Shown: positions 25,149 to 35,200 of the stretch, piece after piece
Numbering within the stretch: position 1 is the first letter of the stretch
How the letters are laid out: every line of letters starts with the position of its first letter
DNA from: Carboxylicivirga linearis
GTDB taxonomy: Bacteria; Bacteroidota; Bacteroidia; Bacteroidales; Marinilabiliaceae
Length of the DNA: 64,000 nt
Reading direction: 5' to 3'
NCBI RefSeq assembly: GCF_018271995.1
Contig: NZ_JAGUCO010000002.1
Location: 1-64,000 of the forward strand
Notes under the pieces: generated by a model
Seen by the model: only the letters and a program-made list of their open reading frames with translations
The model's database searches: none
What the model was told of the DNA's origin: nothing
Program-made: the position numbers and the translations under genes

Positions 25149-27139
25149 TTTAATAGCTCTTCTAAGCGCTTAATTTCGTCTCGATACTGAGCAGCTAAAA
25201 GAAAATCCAATTCTTTGGCAGCCTTTTGCATTTCTTTCTTGGTCTTGTCTATAGCTTTTTGCAGGGCCTCTTTACTCATGTATCCAACAACCGGATCAGC
25301 TGCGATATCTGTTCCATTAGGTTCAACATAAGCCTTAGGTTCCGCATTTCCAGGTAGTATGCTAGATTTTTGTTTGTTTATCTGTGTAGGAGTTATATTG
25401 TGATCTTGATTATATTTTAATTGCTTTTCTCTTCTGTAGTTGGTACTGTCTATAGTGGCCTGCATGCTTTTTGTGATTTTGTCAGCATACATTATCACTT
25501 TACCATTAAGGTTTCTTGCAGCGCGTCCTGCAGTCTGAGTTAATGATCTTTCCGACCTTAAGAAACCTTCTTTATCAGCATCTAAAATAGCAACCAAAGA
25601 TACTTCGGGAAGGTCTAATCCCTCTCTTAAGAGGTTTACACCAACTAATACATCAAATGTACCAGCTCTTAGGTTTTCCATAATTTTAACCCGTTCAAGA
25701 GTATCAACATCAGAATGGATATATTCACAATTGATTGATAATCGATTTAAGTATTTGGTTAACTCTTCGGCCATTCGTTTGGTTAAAGTGGTTACTAATG
25801 TGCGCTCATTTTTCTCTATTCGCTCCTGAATTTCATTTATCAAATCATCTATTTGATTTAGACTTGGGCGAACATCTATTATTGGATCAATTAATCCGGT
25901 AGGACGGATTAGTTGTTCAACAATAACTCCCTCTGATTTTTCCAATTCGTAATCCGCTGGTGTAGCACTAACGTATATTGCCTGATTAATTAAATGCTCG
26001 AATTCTTCAAATTTAAGCGGTCTGTTATCCATTGCTGCCGGTAAGCGGAAGCCATATTCAACCAGGTTTTGTTTTCTTGATTTATCGCCACCATACATAG
26101 CTCTTATTTGAGGTATGGTTACATGGCTTTCGTCAATAATCACCAAAAAATCATCAGGAAAATAATCTAATAAACAGAAAGGACGTGTACCTTCTCTTCG
26201 TCCATCAAAATATCTTGAATAGTTTTCGATACCAGGACAATATCCTAATTCGCGGATCATTTCCAGGTCGTAGTTTACTCGTTCATCCAATCGTTTAGCC
26301 TCTTGGTTTTTGCCATTCTCCTTGAGAAATTCAAGATGACTTACTAAATCGTCTTGGATATTCTTGATGGCTTGTTGAGTTTTTGCTTTGGATGTGATAA
26401 ATATATTTGCCGGATAAATAGTAGTCGAGTCAAGTGATTCTATTCTTACACCACTGTCGGGATTGAATGTTTCAATTTCCTCTATTTCGTCGCCCCAAAA
26501 TATGATTCGGCAAGCATAGTCGGAATAGGCCAAAAATATCTCTACAGTATCACCTTTTACCCTGAAATGACCTCTTTCAAACATTACTTCATTTCTTGAG
26601 TATAAACTATCAACTAGCTTTCGAAGAAAGGTGTTTCTGCCTATCTCATCGCCACGTTTAAGGTTAATTACTCCTTCATGAAAGTCTTCCGGATTACCGA
26701 TTCCATATAAACAGGAGACTGAAGATACCACAATAACATCTCTTCTGCCTGAAAGAAGTGCTGAAGTAGCACTTAACCGCAGCTTTTCTATTTCATCATT
26801 AATAGAAAGATCTTTTTCAATATATGTATCTGTAACCGGAAGGTAGGCTTCGGGCTGATAATAATCGTAATAGGATACAAAATACTCCACAGCATTCTCC
26901 GGAAAGAAAGTTTTAAATTCTCCATAAAGTTGAGCTGCAAGTGTTTTGTTATGTGAAAGAATAAGCGTTGGCCGACTTGTTTCTTTGATTACATTGGCCA
27001 TTGTAAAGGTCTTACCTGAACCTGTAACACCTAACAAAGTCTGATGGGTAGTGTCAGAATTTATACCTTCACTTAATGCTTTTATTGCCTGTGGTTGATC
27101 TCCGGTAGGAGAGAAATCTGCTGTTATTTTAAAATCCAT
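25130..27139 (-). CDS. uvrB: excinuclease ABC subunit B
   Basis: A 669-residue UvrB, the damage-verifying helicase of nucleotide excision repair. Walker A GVTGSGKT is at 37-44. The β-hairpin [12 protein letters not shown] that clamps DNA follows near 95-105. The helicase motif DESH, the SATPADYEL segment, and motif VI in [13 protein letters not shown] are all intact. The C-terminal UVR/coiled-coil motif that binds UvrC (about 625-665) is present. The length is normal. It stands alone between convergent rpoD and an outer-membrane protein gene. Confidence 0.97.
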   Translation of the reverse strand: MDFKITADFSPTGDQPQAIKALSEGINSDTTHQTLLGVTGSGKTFTMANVIKETSRPTLILSHNKTLAAQLYGEFKTFFPENAVEYFVSYYDYYQPEAYLPVTDTYIEKDLSINDEIEKLRLSATSALLSGRRDVIVVSSVSCLYGIGNPEDFHEGVINLKRGDEIGRNTFLRKLVDSLYSRNEVMFERGHFRVKGDTVEIFLAYSDYACRIIFWGDEIEEIETFNPDSGVRIESLDSTTIYPANIFITSKAKTQQAIKNIQDDLVSHLEFLKENGKNQEAKRLDERVNYDLEMIRELGYCPGIENYSRYFDGRREGTRPFCLLDYFPDDFLVIIDESHVTIPQIRAMYGGDKSRKQNLVEYGFRLPAAMDNRPLKFEEFEHLINQAIYVSATPADYELEKSEGVIVEQLIRPTGLIDPIIDVRPSLNQIDDLINEIQERIEKNERTLVTTLTKRMAEELTKYLNRLSINCEYIHSDVDTLERVKIMENLRAGTFDVLVGVNLLREGLDLPEVSLVAILDADKEGFLRSERSLTQTAGRAARNLNGKVIMYADKITKSMQATIDSTNYRREKQLKYNQDHNITPTQINKQKSSILPGNAEPKAYVEPNGTDIAADPVVGYMSKEALQKAIDKTKKEMQKAAKELDFLLAAQYRDEIKRLEELLNKKPSK

Positions 27140-27161
27140 CCCTTCTTTAGCTTATGAAAAC

Positions 27162-27169
27162 CAAATGTA
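27162..27169 (-). promoter_or_regulatory. -7 element of uvrB
   Basis: TACATTTG on the minus strand matches TAnnTTTG, 22 bases before the uvrB ATG. No -33 TTG at standard distance. Confidence 0.45.
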
Positions 27170-27228
27170 AGAAAAGGATAGTGTATGTAAATAAAAAAGA
27201 GCTGCAAATGCAACTCTTAGTATATTTT

Positions 27229-28059
27229 TTATCGTCTTCTCCTTCGTTTCTTATTAATCGACTTTAGGTTTTTCCTACTTGAAGAATTCATTTGTCTTCT
27301 TGTTTTTAGGTAGGCCTTACGGTTGTATTTGGGCTCATTCTTCCATTTGCTATCATTAAGAAGGAATGAAACACCGAGGGTTGCTGTGTAATAAAAGTCA
27401 GAAGCATCTGTTTGATGGACTGCAGTAATGTTTCCCGGAGTACCACTATACCATTCTTTGTGCCCATCAACCATATCGGAAAAAGGCAAAGTGGCAGTAT
27501 ATTCAGCATTAATACTCATGATAGAGTTGATCCAATATGATAAACCTATACCTCCTGAGACTGCAGGAGTAAATTCTGAAACATTATGTCTTAATGTATT
27601 AGGATCAAAGCCAGCTTCTCCATAATATGTATCCGTATTATAATACATTAGTCCAAATTGGCCAAGTAAATAAGGATTGAATGATCTCTGTTTAAAGTAC
27701 CCTAATGCTAAATCTAAAGGCTTAAAAGACACACCAACCATGAAATCTGCATAATAATTTTCGAAATAAGAATATAATTGTCCAGTTTCATTGTATACTT
27801 GCTCTCCCTTCATATTTCCACCCATTAACTGAATACGGGCAGATAAAGATGGCATTAACTCTTTATCAATTACTCCACCAAGTGAATAACTGGTTCTTGA
27901 TTGATCAACTAAATCGCCATAGAACATGTTAATACCTGCTCTGGGGGTTAGGCGAACACCATCCCATAATGTAGATCTGCGTCTGCGTTGAGCGTTTGCC
28001 TGACTGACAAATGCAAACACAACAAGTGTTAGGATTAGATATCTATATGATTTCGGCAT
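27229..28059 (-). CDS. predicted outer-membrane β-barrel protein
   Basis: A 276-residue secreted protein with a signal peptide (MPKSY start, hydrophobic core, cleavage after ANAQ). It is followed by alternating β-strand patterns rich in Gly, Tyr and Ser (PRAGINMFYGDLVD, GIGLSYWINSIMSINAEYTATLPF) typical of small Bacteroidota outer-membrane barrels of the PorT/DUF6089 kind. The C-terminal 45 residues are Lys/Arg-rich and end in five arginines, an unusual tail for a barrel. I use the ATG at 28059, since the longer frame (from 28119) adds residues ahead of a good signal peptide. Function unknown. Confidence 0.7.
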   Translation of the reverse strand: MPKSYRYLILTLVVFAFVSQANAQRRRRSTLWDGVRLTPRAGINMFYGDLVDQSRTSYSLGGVIDKELMPSLSARIQLMGGNMKGEQVYNETGQLYSYFENYYADFMVGVSFKPLDLALGYFKQRSFNPYLLGQFGLMYYNTDTYYGEAGFDPNTLRHNVSEFTPAVSGGIGLSYWINSIMSINAEYTATLPFSDMVDGHKEWYSGTPGNITAVHQTDASDFYYTATLGVSFLLNDSKWKNEPKYNRKAYLKTRRQMNSSSRKNLKSINKKRRRRR

Positions 28060-28268
28060 TCGAATGTGCTTTGAATTTGAGTGTAAAAATGTGAAAAAGT
28101 TTGTTATTAGAAAAATCAATTTTTTGTAAAAACCCTAATTTTGGCATTAATGATACAAAAACTCCATGGATTATCTGTTTTTTATAGTGAATGTTACTTT
28201 CTCTTAGACTTAAATTGATACTTAATTTTAAATAAAAATACTAAATTTTATCAAATACGATTAATTTA

Positions 28269-30179
28269 CTAACTATTTATAATTGTTTTTAAGTTGATTT
28301 TATTCTGTTCTGATATAAAATTCTTAGCATCCGATGTATACAAGTATTCAATTTCTTTCTGAAAATACACCTCAACCTTAGCGCGTACAACTTTCATTGT
28401 GCTATTAAGTAATTTATTATGCTCGGTAAATGCTTCCGGTAAAATAACGGACGTTGAAGGCATCCATCTGGCAGGGAAGGATAGTTCGGGCAGATTTGAA
28501 TTTTTCACATTCTCAATGTCTTCTTTAATAAGATTCAGAATTTCGGTAAGTGCATTGTCATCATCAATGGATGTTTTGTGTTGTTTAAGCCAGGTTTGGA
28601 TTTTTTCCTTGTTAGGCACAATTAAACCAGTTGTATATGGGTTTTGATTATTGTGTAATACAAACTGATCGATGTATTGACAATGGTCTATGATGGCTTC
28701 CTCGATTCCTTCGGGGCTGTATTTCTCTCCATCTGCTCCAATTAATAAACTTTTAAATCGACCAAGTACATATAGATAGTTTTCCCTATCTAAATAACCT
28801 AAATCACCTGTGAATAACCAGTCATCCTTAATAGTATCAGCAGTAGCTTCCGGATTTTTCCAATACCCTTTCATTACATTTTCACCTTTGATAACTATTT
28901 CACCTTTTTCACCAATGGGTAGTTCATTACCTTCTTCATCACAAATTTTTATTTCCAGATCGTTTACTACTTTACCAGAAGAACCCAATTTATGAAATTT
29001 AGGTGTGTTGGCAGAAATAATAGGAGAGGCTTCGCTTAATCCATAACCTTGATACATGGGCATACCAATGGCATAGAAAAATCTTTGTAATTCAATATCC
29101 AGCAAGGCTCCACCTCCAATAAAGTACTGAAGTTGCCCACCAAATTTTTCTTTTATCTTATTAAAAAGGATAGCTCTAAACAAACCATAAACAGGCTTGG
29201 TAACTTTTCTAATGCCTTTACCTGCATTATTTCCTGTTCCATTGTACCAATAGGCAAATTTTAATCCGGAATGAAATAGTGAGTTTGCCATTTTTCCTTT
29301 AGACTCAATGCCTTTTTCAATGTTCTTTTTGAAGTTTTTAGCTAAAGCAGGAACGCTCATTAATATTTCGGGTTTAACCTCCATCATGTTAGAGACGAAA
29401 TTTTTTAGAGTTTCGTGCTGATTTCTACCAATTTGTACCGATGCGATGGAAGCTCCTTTGTGCATAAATGAATATAAGGCTGCTGTATGAGCAAAAGCAT
29501 GATCCCACGGAAGAACAACTAAGGTTTTATAGTGTTGGGGTATTTCAATATAGCTAAAAGCTTGTTCCACATTAGCGGTATAATTCCTTTGAGATAGGAT
29601 AATTCCTTTGGGATCAGCAGTTGTACCTGATGTATAGCAAATATTTCCGAATGTTTCAGGAGTAACTTTTTCGATAGTATTTTTGAGAGCTTCCGGATTT
29701 TTATCTTTAAATGTATCAGCCTTTTTGTATAAAACATCGATGCTTATTTCATCATCCTGAAGATTTTCAATATCATCTAAAATAATAAATCGTTTTGCTT
29801 TAGTTAACTGTTTTTTAACTGTTCTTATTTTAGGAAGCTGGTTTTTTGAAACAATTATAGTTTCAGCTTCAGAGTGATTTAGTCTGAAAACAAGGTCGGC
29901 ATCTGCTTCCAGCTTTGTAGATAAAGGTACATTGATAGCACCAATATGAAAGATGGCTAGTTCTGATACTAACCACAAACGTCTTCCTTCAGAAAGCAAA
30001 GCTAGTCGATCACCATTGTCTATACCAAGCGATAATAATCCGTTTGCATAGGTGTAAACTTCTTTTTGTATCTCTTTATATGAATGACTTTTAAATTCTT
30101 TATCTTCTTTTTCCCAGATTAAAGTATTATTGGGATAGTTCTTTACACTCTCTTCAAAAAAATCAATTATTGTTTTCAT
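28269..30179 (-). CDS. AMP-dependent long-chain acyl-CoA synthetase (1)
   Basis: A 636-residue ANL-superfamily enzyme that activates fatty acids to acyl-AMP and then acyl-CoA. The phosphate loop YTSGTTADPKG, the YQGYGLSEASPIIS adenine motif, the TGDLG Asp motif and the GRFKSLLIGADGEKYSPEGIE hinge are clear, and an expected catalytic Lys region follows near the C-terminus. The length agrees with long-chain (FadD-like) enzymes. It is transcribed alone and divergently from the TPR gene. A second, separate enzyme of this type is encoded at 36050-37825. The exact acyl substrate is not evident. Confidence 0.88.
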   Translation of the reverse strand: MKTIIDFFEESVKNYPNNTLIWEKEDKEFKSHSYKEIQKEVYTYANGLLSLGIDNGDRLALLSEGRRLWLVSELAIFHIGAINVPLSTKLEADADLVFRLNHSEAETIIVSKNQLPKIRTVKKQLTKAKRFIILDDIENLQDDEISIDVLYKKADTFKDKNPEALKNTIEKVTPETFGNICYTSGTTADPKGIILSQRNYTANVEQAFSYIEIPQHYKTLVVLPWDHAFAHTAALYSFMHKGASIASVQIGRNQHETLKNFVSNMMEVKPEILMSVPALAKNFKKNIEKGIESKGKMANSLFHSGLKFAYWYNGTGNNAGKGIRKVTKPVYGLFRAILFNKIKEKFGGQLQYFIGGGALLDIELQRFFYAIGMPMYQGYGLSEASPIISANTPKFHKLGSSGKVVNDLEIKICDEEGNELPIGEKGEIVIKGENVMKGYWKNPEATADTIKDDWLFTGDLGYLDRENYLYVLGRFKSLLIGADGEKYSPEGIEEAIIDHCQYIDQFVLHNNQNPYTTGLIVPNKEKIQTWLKQHKTSIDDDNALTEILNLIKEDIENVKNSNLPELSFPARWMPSTSVILPEAFTEHNKLLNSTMKVVRAKVEVYFQKEIEYLYTSDAKNFISEQNKINLKTIINS

Positions 30180-30277
30180 CTTTTTACCTGGATTAATACT
30201 ATCAAACTTTATTAAATATCTCTAATAGATGCTGATAGTAATATATTGTAGCATACTAATTGGATTTTTACTAACTG

Positions 30278-30320
30278 CTAAAGTACAAAGAATTCTTAAA
30301 ATCGCTCAACTGTGCGATTT
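30278..30320 (-). promoter_or_regulatory. promoter of acyl-CoA synthetase (1) with overlapping dyad
   Basis: On the minus strand TTG (30309-30307) and TACTTTAG (30285-30278) are separated by 21 bases. The -33 triplet lies inside the loop of a perfect dyad, AAATCGC-N8-GCGATTT (30299-30320), which looks like a possible repressor site. Confidence 0.4.
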
Positions 30321-30468
30321 CGTACATCGGATGTTCGTATTGGCACAGATTATTAAAGGGGGATTTAATGTATGTTATTGATATTCTGATGTGTGTTTGT
30401 TTATGGCATAAATATTGAAATATTATCTTCATATGCACATTTATCGTTAATCTTAAACCTTATTTGCC

Positions 30469-31812
30469 ATGAAGAGAATTATAATAATAGGTTTTGTATT
30501 AATGGGAATGATTAAGGGTTTTAATGCTAATGCTCAGGAGACAACTTCTGAACAGGATAGTATAGAATGTTTGAAAAACTTCTCGTTGTACAGTTTATCC
30601 TTTAAAAAGAAAATGTATGATTATGCCATGCCAGCCTGGCGTGATATGTTTAATAATTGCCCGGATGTTACCATAAGTATATATTCTGATGGTGTTTCGC
30701 TATATAAACATTATATGTCAAAGGCAAAAGATCCTGCAGTTAAAGAAACTTATATAGATAGTATAATGATGGTTTATGATCAGCGAATACAATATTTTGG
30801 TGATCACCCTAAATACCCTAAAGGATGGATTTTAGGACGTAAGGCTGTTGATCTGGTTAAATACAGACGTACCAATACTGAAGCCTTGCAAGAAGCCTTA
30901 GGGTATTTTGAAAAATCATATCAACTTCAGAAATTAAATGTTGAGCCTTTGGTTGCTTTAAACTGGATGCAAACTACTAATGCATTGGCTAAAAAGAATA
31001 AAGTAACTCCCGATCAGATATTAGATACCTATATTAAGGTTGATGAGATTATAACCACCGAAATAGCCAAAGAAAATGATCCTAAGAAAAAAGAACTCTT
31101 ATCTAAAATAAGTAAAGCATGTGCTGATATTCTGGCTGATGGAGGCTTAAGTGACTGTAATCAGTTGGAGTCGGCTTTGGCACCAAGGTATGATGATATT
31201 AAAGAAGATCAGGAGGCCATTAATCGCTTATTACAATTAATGAACAATTTAGATTGTACTAATAATGAATTATTTGCCAAAGCGTCGGAGCAAAACTATA
31301 AGCTAAATCCAAATTCTTCGGCTGCGTATTTTTTAGCTAAGTATTTTTTAAAGCAACAAAAAACAGAATTAGCCATAGAGTATTATAATAAAGCCATTGA
31401 GTTGGTTGAAGAAGATGATGCAAGAGCAAAATACTATTACGAACTGGCATTGTTAACCTTTTCTTACACCAAAGATGGACCTAAAGCCCGCGAATATGCA
31501 CACAAAGCTATTCAAAACAAATCAAGTTGGGGTATGCCACATATTCTGATTGGTAATATTTATGCCATGGAGAGTAAGAAGTATGGATCAAGCGATTTCG
31601 AACATCGTACCGTTTATTGGGCAGCATTAGATCAGTATATGAAAGCTAAAGCGGTTGACCCTGAGTGTGTCGAAGAGGCTAACAAACAGATTCATGTTTA
31701 TTCGCAATACATACCTGACAAAGAAACCGGATTTTTTGAAGGCATTGAAGAAGGATCGAAATATACTGTTGGCTCGTGGATTAATGTGGAAACAACAGTT
31801 AGATATAGATAA
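30469..31812 (+). CDS. secreted TPR-repeat protein
   Basis: A 447-residue protein with a signal peptide (residues 1-22, cleavage near NANAQ) and mostly α-helical content. At least three TPR-like pairs are recognisable, for example AYFLAKYFLKQQKTELAIEY (about 285-305), then YYYELALLTFSYTKDGPKAREYAHKAIQ and a further repeat around ALDQYMKAKAVDP. It is probably periplasmic and serves as a protein-interaction scaffold. It is a single gene with a strong terminator. No enzyme motif was seen, and I cannot assign a partner. Confidence 0.75.
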   Translation: MKRIIIIGFVLMGMIKGFNANAQETTSEQDSIECLKNFSLYSLSFKKKMYDYAMPAWRDMFNNCPDVTISIYSDGVSLYKHYMSKAKDPAVKETYIDSIMMVYDQRIQYFGDHPKYPKGWILGRKAVDLVKYRRTNTEALQEALGYFEKSYQLQKLNVEPLVALNWMQTTNALAKKNKVTPDQILDTYIKVDEIITTEIAKENDPKKKELLSKISKACADILADGGLSDCNQLESALAPRYDDIKEDQEAINRLLQLMNNLDCTNNELFAKASEQNYKLNPNSSAAYFLAKYFLKQQKTELAIEYYNKAIELVEEDDARAKYYYELALLTFSYTKDGPKAREYAHKAIQNKSSWGMPHILIGNIYAMESKKYGSSDFEHRTVYWAALDQYMKAKAVDPECVEEANKQIHVYSQYIPDKETGFFEGIEEGSKYTVGSWINVETTVRYR

Positions 31813-31853
31813 AAATACTGCTTCAGATAGATTCATGTTAATAATTAGTGATG

Positions 31854-31887
31854 TGAGGTTGTTGGTTTCGACAACCTCATTTTTTTG
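31854..31887 (+). terminator. rho-independent terminator after the TPR gene
   Basis: TGAGGTTGT pairs with ACAACCTCA across an eight-base loop and is followed by seven T. Confidence 0.85.
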
Positions 31888-31921
31888 TATTTAGTGATTA
31901 TAAAAACGGGGATTATTATGA

Positions 31922-32118
31922 GGACAAAGGGGAAAGGACTAAGTACACAGGTTAGAACGATGATCCCTTGTGTACTTATGGCTGGTACCTTGGGGACAAC
32001 TATTATCCCTCGTTTTTTTTCGATAAGTACAAAGGGGATCAACCCAAGTACATAGGGGATCGTATTAAATACATGTTATATAGCCATAAAAACTTGTGTA
32101 CTTATCTTATGTACATAC
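31922..32118. repeat. cluster of AAGTACANAGGGGATC direct and inverted repeats
   Basis: Five or more related copies lie within 200 bases. Forward: 31941-31951 (AAGTACACAGG), 32023-32040 (ATAAGTACAAAGGGGATC) and 32046-32061 (AAGTACATAGGGGATC). Inverted: 31962-31978 (reverse complement TAAGTACACAAGGGATC) and 32093-32105 (ATAAGTACACAAG). Partial copies also occur at 31922-31936 and 32109-32116. Forward and inverted copies can pair to form alternative stems. No ORF explains the conservation. The region lies between the TPR-gene terminator and the purL promoter. Confidence 0.7.
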
Positions 32119-32221
32119 TTTTTTTAACAGTGACCTAAGAAATAATGGATGCTCTTCTGTTGAATCATTATTTTTTATCAGCTTTAATGATTTTGTGTGT
32201 GATGCTTTTCTGTTTTTATCT

Positions 32222-32229
32222 TAAATTTG
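32222..32229 (+). promoter_or_regulatory. -7 element of purL
   Basis: TAAATTTG fits TAnnTTTG and lies 37 bases before the ATG at 32266. It overlaps the possible TTG start at 32227, ruling that start out. Confidence 0.5.
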
Positions 32230-32265
32230 CAGCACAAACAAATATTCAATTCTAAAATTTCATTC

Positions 32266-35200
32266 ATGGTCCTGTTTTTCAAGGGAAACAATAAGCAAAT
32301 CTTGGCTGTCGGCACCCAATCCGACTTGTTGGCTGAAGACATTAACAAACTCGAATGGCTATTTAGCGGGGCAAAGCTTTCTGAAAGTAAAACTTTAGAA
32401 GGCTTTTTTGTTGGTCCACGTAAGGAGATGATAACTCCTTGGAGTACCAATGCAGTGGAGATTACGCAAAACATGGGAATTAACGGAATTCTTCGTATTG
32501 AGGAATTTTTTGAGGTAGATTCAGATCAAGCGGAGTTCGACCCTATGCTGCAGGTGTTATACAAAGGATTAACACAGGAAATCTTTACCATTGATAAAGA
32601 ACCTGATCCGATTGTTGAAATTGAAGACGTAGCTGCTTATAACAAAGCCGAAGGGTTGGCATTGAGCGAAGAGGAAGTAAACTACCTGGATGGTTTAGCT
32701 AAAAAATTAGGAAGAAAATTGACCGATAGTGAGGTTTTTGGATTCTCTCAGGTGAATTCAGAGCACTGTCGTCACAAAATATTTAATGGTACATTTATCA
32801 TCGATGGTGAAGAAAAACCAAGTTCTTTATTTAAGTTGATCAAACGTACTTCTAATGAAAATCCAAATTATCTGGTTTCGGCATATAAAGATAATGTAGC
32901 GTTTATCGAAGGGCCAAAAGCCATTCAATTTGCTCCGGAAACGCAGGATAAACCTGATTTTTTCCAAACTAAAGAAATTGAAACGGTTCTTTCATTAAAG
33001 GCCGAAACACATAACTTCCCAACAACTGTTGAGCCTTTTAATGGTGCTGCAACAGGTTCAGGAGGTGAAATCCGCGACCGTTTAGGTGGAGGTAAGGCTT
33101 CTTTACCATTAGCAGGTACTGCTGTTTATATGACTTCTTATTCACGTTCTGAAGAAGGAAGAGCATGGGAGCAGGCTACTGAAGCTCGTCCATGGTTGTA
33201 CCAAACGCCAGAGCAAATCTTAATTAAAGCATCAAACGGAGCCAGCGATTTTGGTAATAAGTTTGGTCAGCCAATGATTTGTGGTTCGGTATTGACTTTT
33301 GAGCATTTCGAGAATCAAAAGAAATTCGCCTTCGATAAGGTGATTATGATGGCAGGTGGTATTGGTTTTGCTAAAAAATCAGATGCTTTAAAAGATACTC
33401 CTGAGGCTGGCGATAAAGTGGTATTGCTAGGTGGCGATAACTACCGCATTGGAATGGGTGGCGGTGCTGTTTCGTCGGTTGCTACTGGTGAGTTCGATAA
33501 CAGCATTGAGTTGAATGCTGTTCAGCGTTCAAACCCGGAAATGCAAAAACGTGCCATGAATGCCATTCGTGCCATGGCCGAGGCTGATGAAAACCCAATC
33601 GTGTTAATTCACGATCATGGTGCCGGTGGTCACTTAAACTGCTTATCAGAGTTGGTTGAAGAAACCGGTGGTACTATTCATTTGGATAAACTTCCTGTTG
33701 GAGACCCAACGTTATCGGCTAAAGAAATTGCCGGTAATGAGTCGCAGGAGAGAATGGGACTGGTATTAAAAGAAAAAGATATTGAGCGTTTGAAATTAGT
33801 TGCTGATCGCGAGCGTTCTCCAATGTATGTGGTTGGAGAAACAACTGGCGATATGAGCTTCGTTTTCAAAGACGATAAAGGAAATGCGCCAATCAACTGG
33901 CAACTTTCTGATATGTTCGGGAATCCTCCTAAAACTATTATGACGGACAAAACGGTTGAAGAATCGTTTGCGCCTGTTGTATATGATGCATCTAAAATTG
34001 AGGAATACCTTAAAAATGTATTACAATTAGAGGCCGTTGCTTGTAAAGATTGGTTAACCAACAAAGTTGACCGTTCGGTAACAGGTAAAGTAGCTAAGCA
34101 ACAATGTGCCGGTGAGGTTCAAATACCATTGAACAACTTGGGTGCAACTACTATCGATTATACAGGAACTGTTGGTTTGGCTACTTCGGTAGGTCATGCA
34201 CCAGCTGCTGCAATGATCGATCCTGCTGCGGGTTCTGTATTGTCTATTGCTGAGTCGTTAACTAACTTGGTTTGGGCTCCGTTTACTCACGGTATTAAAG
34301 GTGTTTCGTTAAGTGCCAACTGGATGTGGCCTTGTAAAAACGAAGGTGAAGATGCTCGTTTATATAAAGCTGTTGAGGCAGTAAGTGATTTTGCTACCGA
34401 TTTGGGAATTAATATCCCAACAGGTAAGGATTCACTTTCGATGACTCAAAAATATAAGGATGGTGAAGTAGTTTATTCTCCGGGAACGGTTATTATTTCG
34501 GCCGCTGCTGAAGTAAGCGACGTGAAGAAGATTGTTGAGCCGGTATTGGTTAAGGATACAGACACTTCAATTATTTACATCGATTTATCGTTCGATAGCC
34601 ATAAATTGGGCGGTAGTTCATTTGCCCAAGTGGTGAATAAGTTGGGTGCTGAAGCTCCAACTGTAACTGATACCGATTATTTCAAAACGGGTATCGAAAC
34701 TATTCAGTCTTTAATTGAGGATGAGTTAATTTTAGCTGGTCATGATATATCTGCAGGAGGTATGGCAACTGCATTGTTAGAAATGAACTTTGCCAATAAA
34801 ACACACGGTATTAAAGCTGATTTATCTGATATCGCTGAAGAAGATTTAGTGAAGATTCTTTTTGCTGAAAATCCGGGTGTATTGATTCAGGTGAAAGATG
34901 CTGCTAAAGTAACTGCTCTGTTAGAAGAAAAAGAATTAGGTTATACGGTAATTGGTTCTCCTGTTGAGGAAAGAACTTTAACAATTACTAAAGGAGCCGA
35001 TACTTTATCTTTCGATATTGACGAAATGAGAGATGCCTGGTACAAAACTTCTTACTTGTTAGACAGAAGACAAAGTACTGAGAAGTTGGCTAAAGAGCGT
35101 TTCGATAATTATAAAAATCAACCTTTACAATTCAACTTTAAAGAAGGATTCAGTGGTAAACTGGCTGATTTAGGTTTAGATGCTGTACGTAAAGGAAAAT

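Noticed and set aside
32227-32265. TTG at 32227 as start of PurL
   Set aside because: It overlaps the TAAATTTG promoter box; the ATG at 32266 matches known PurL N-termini.
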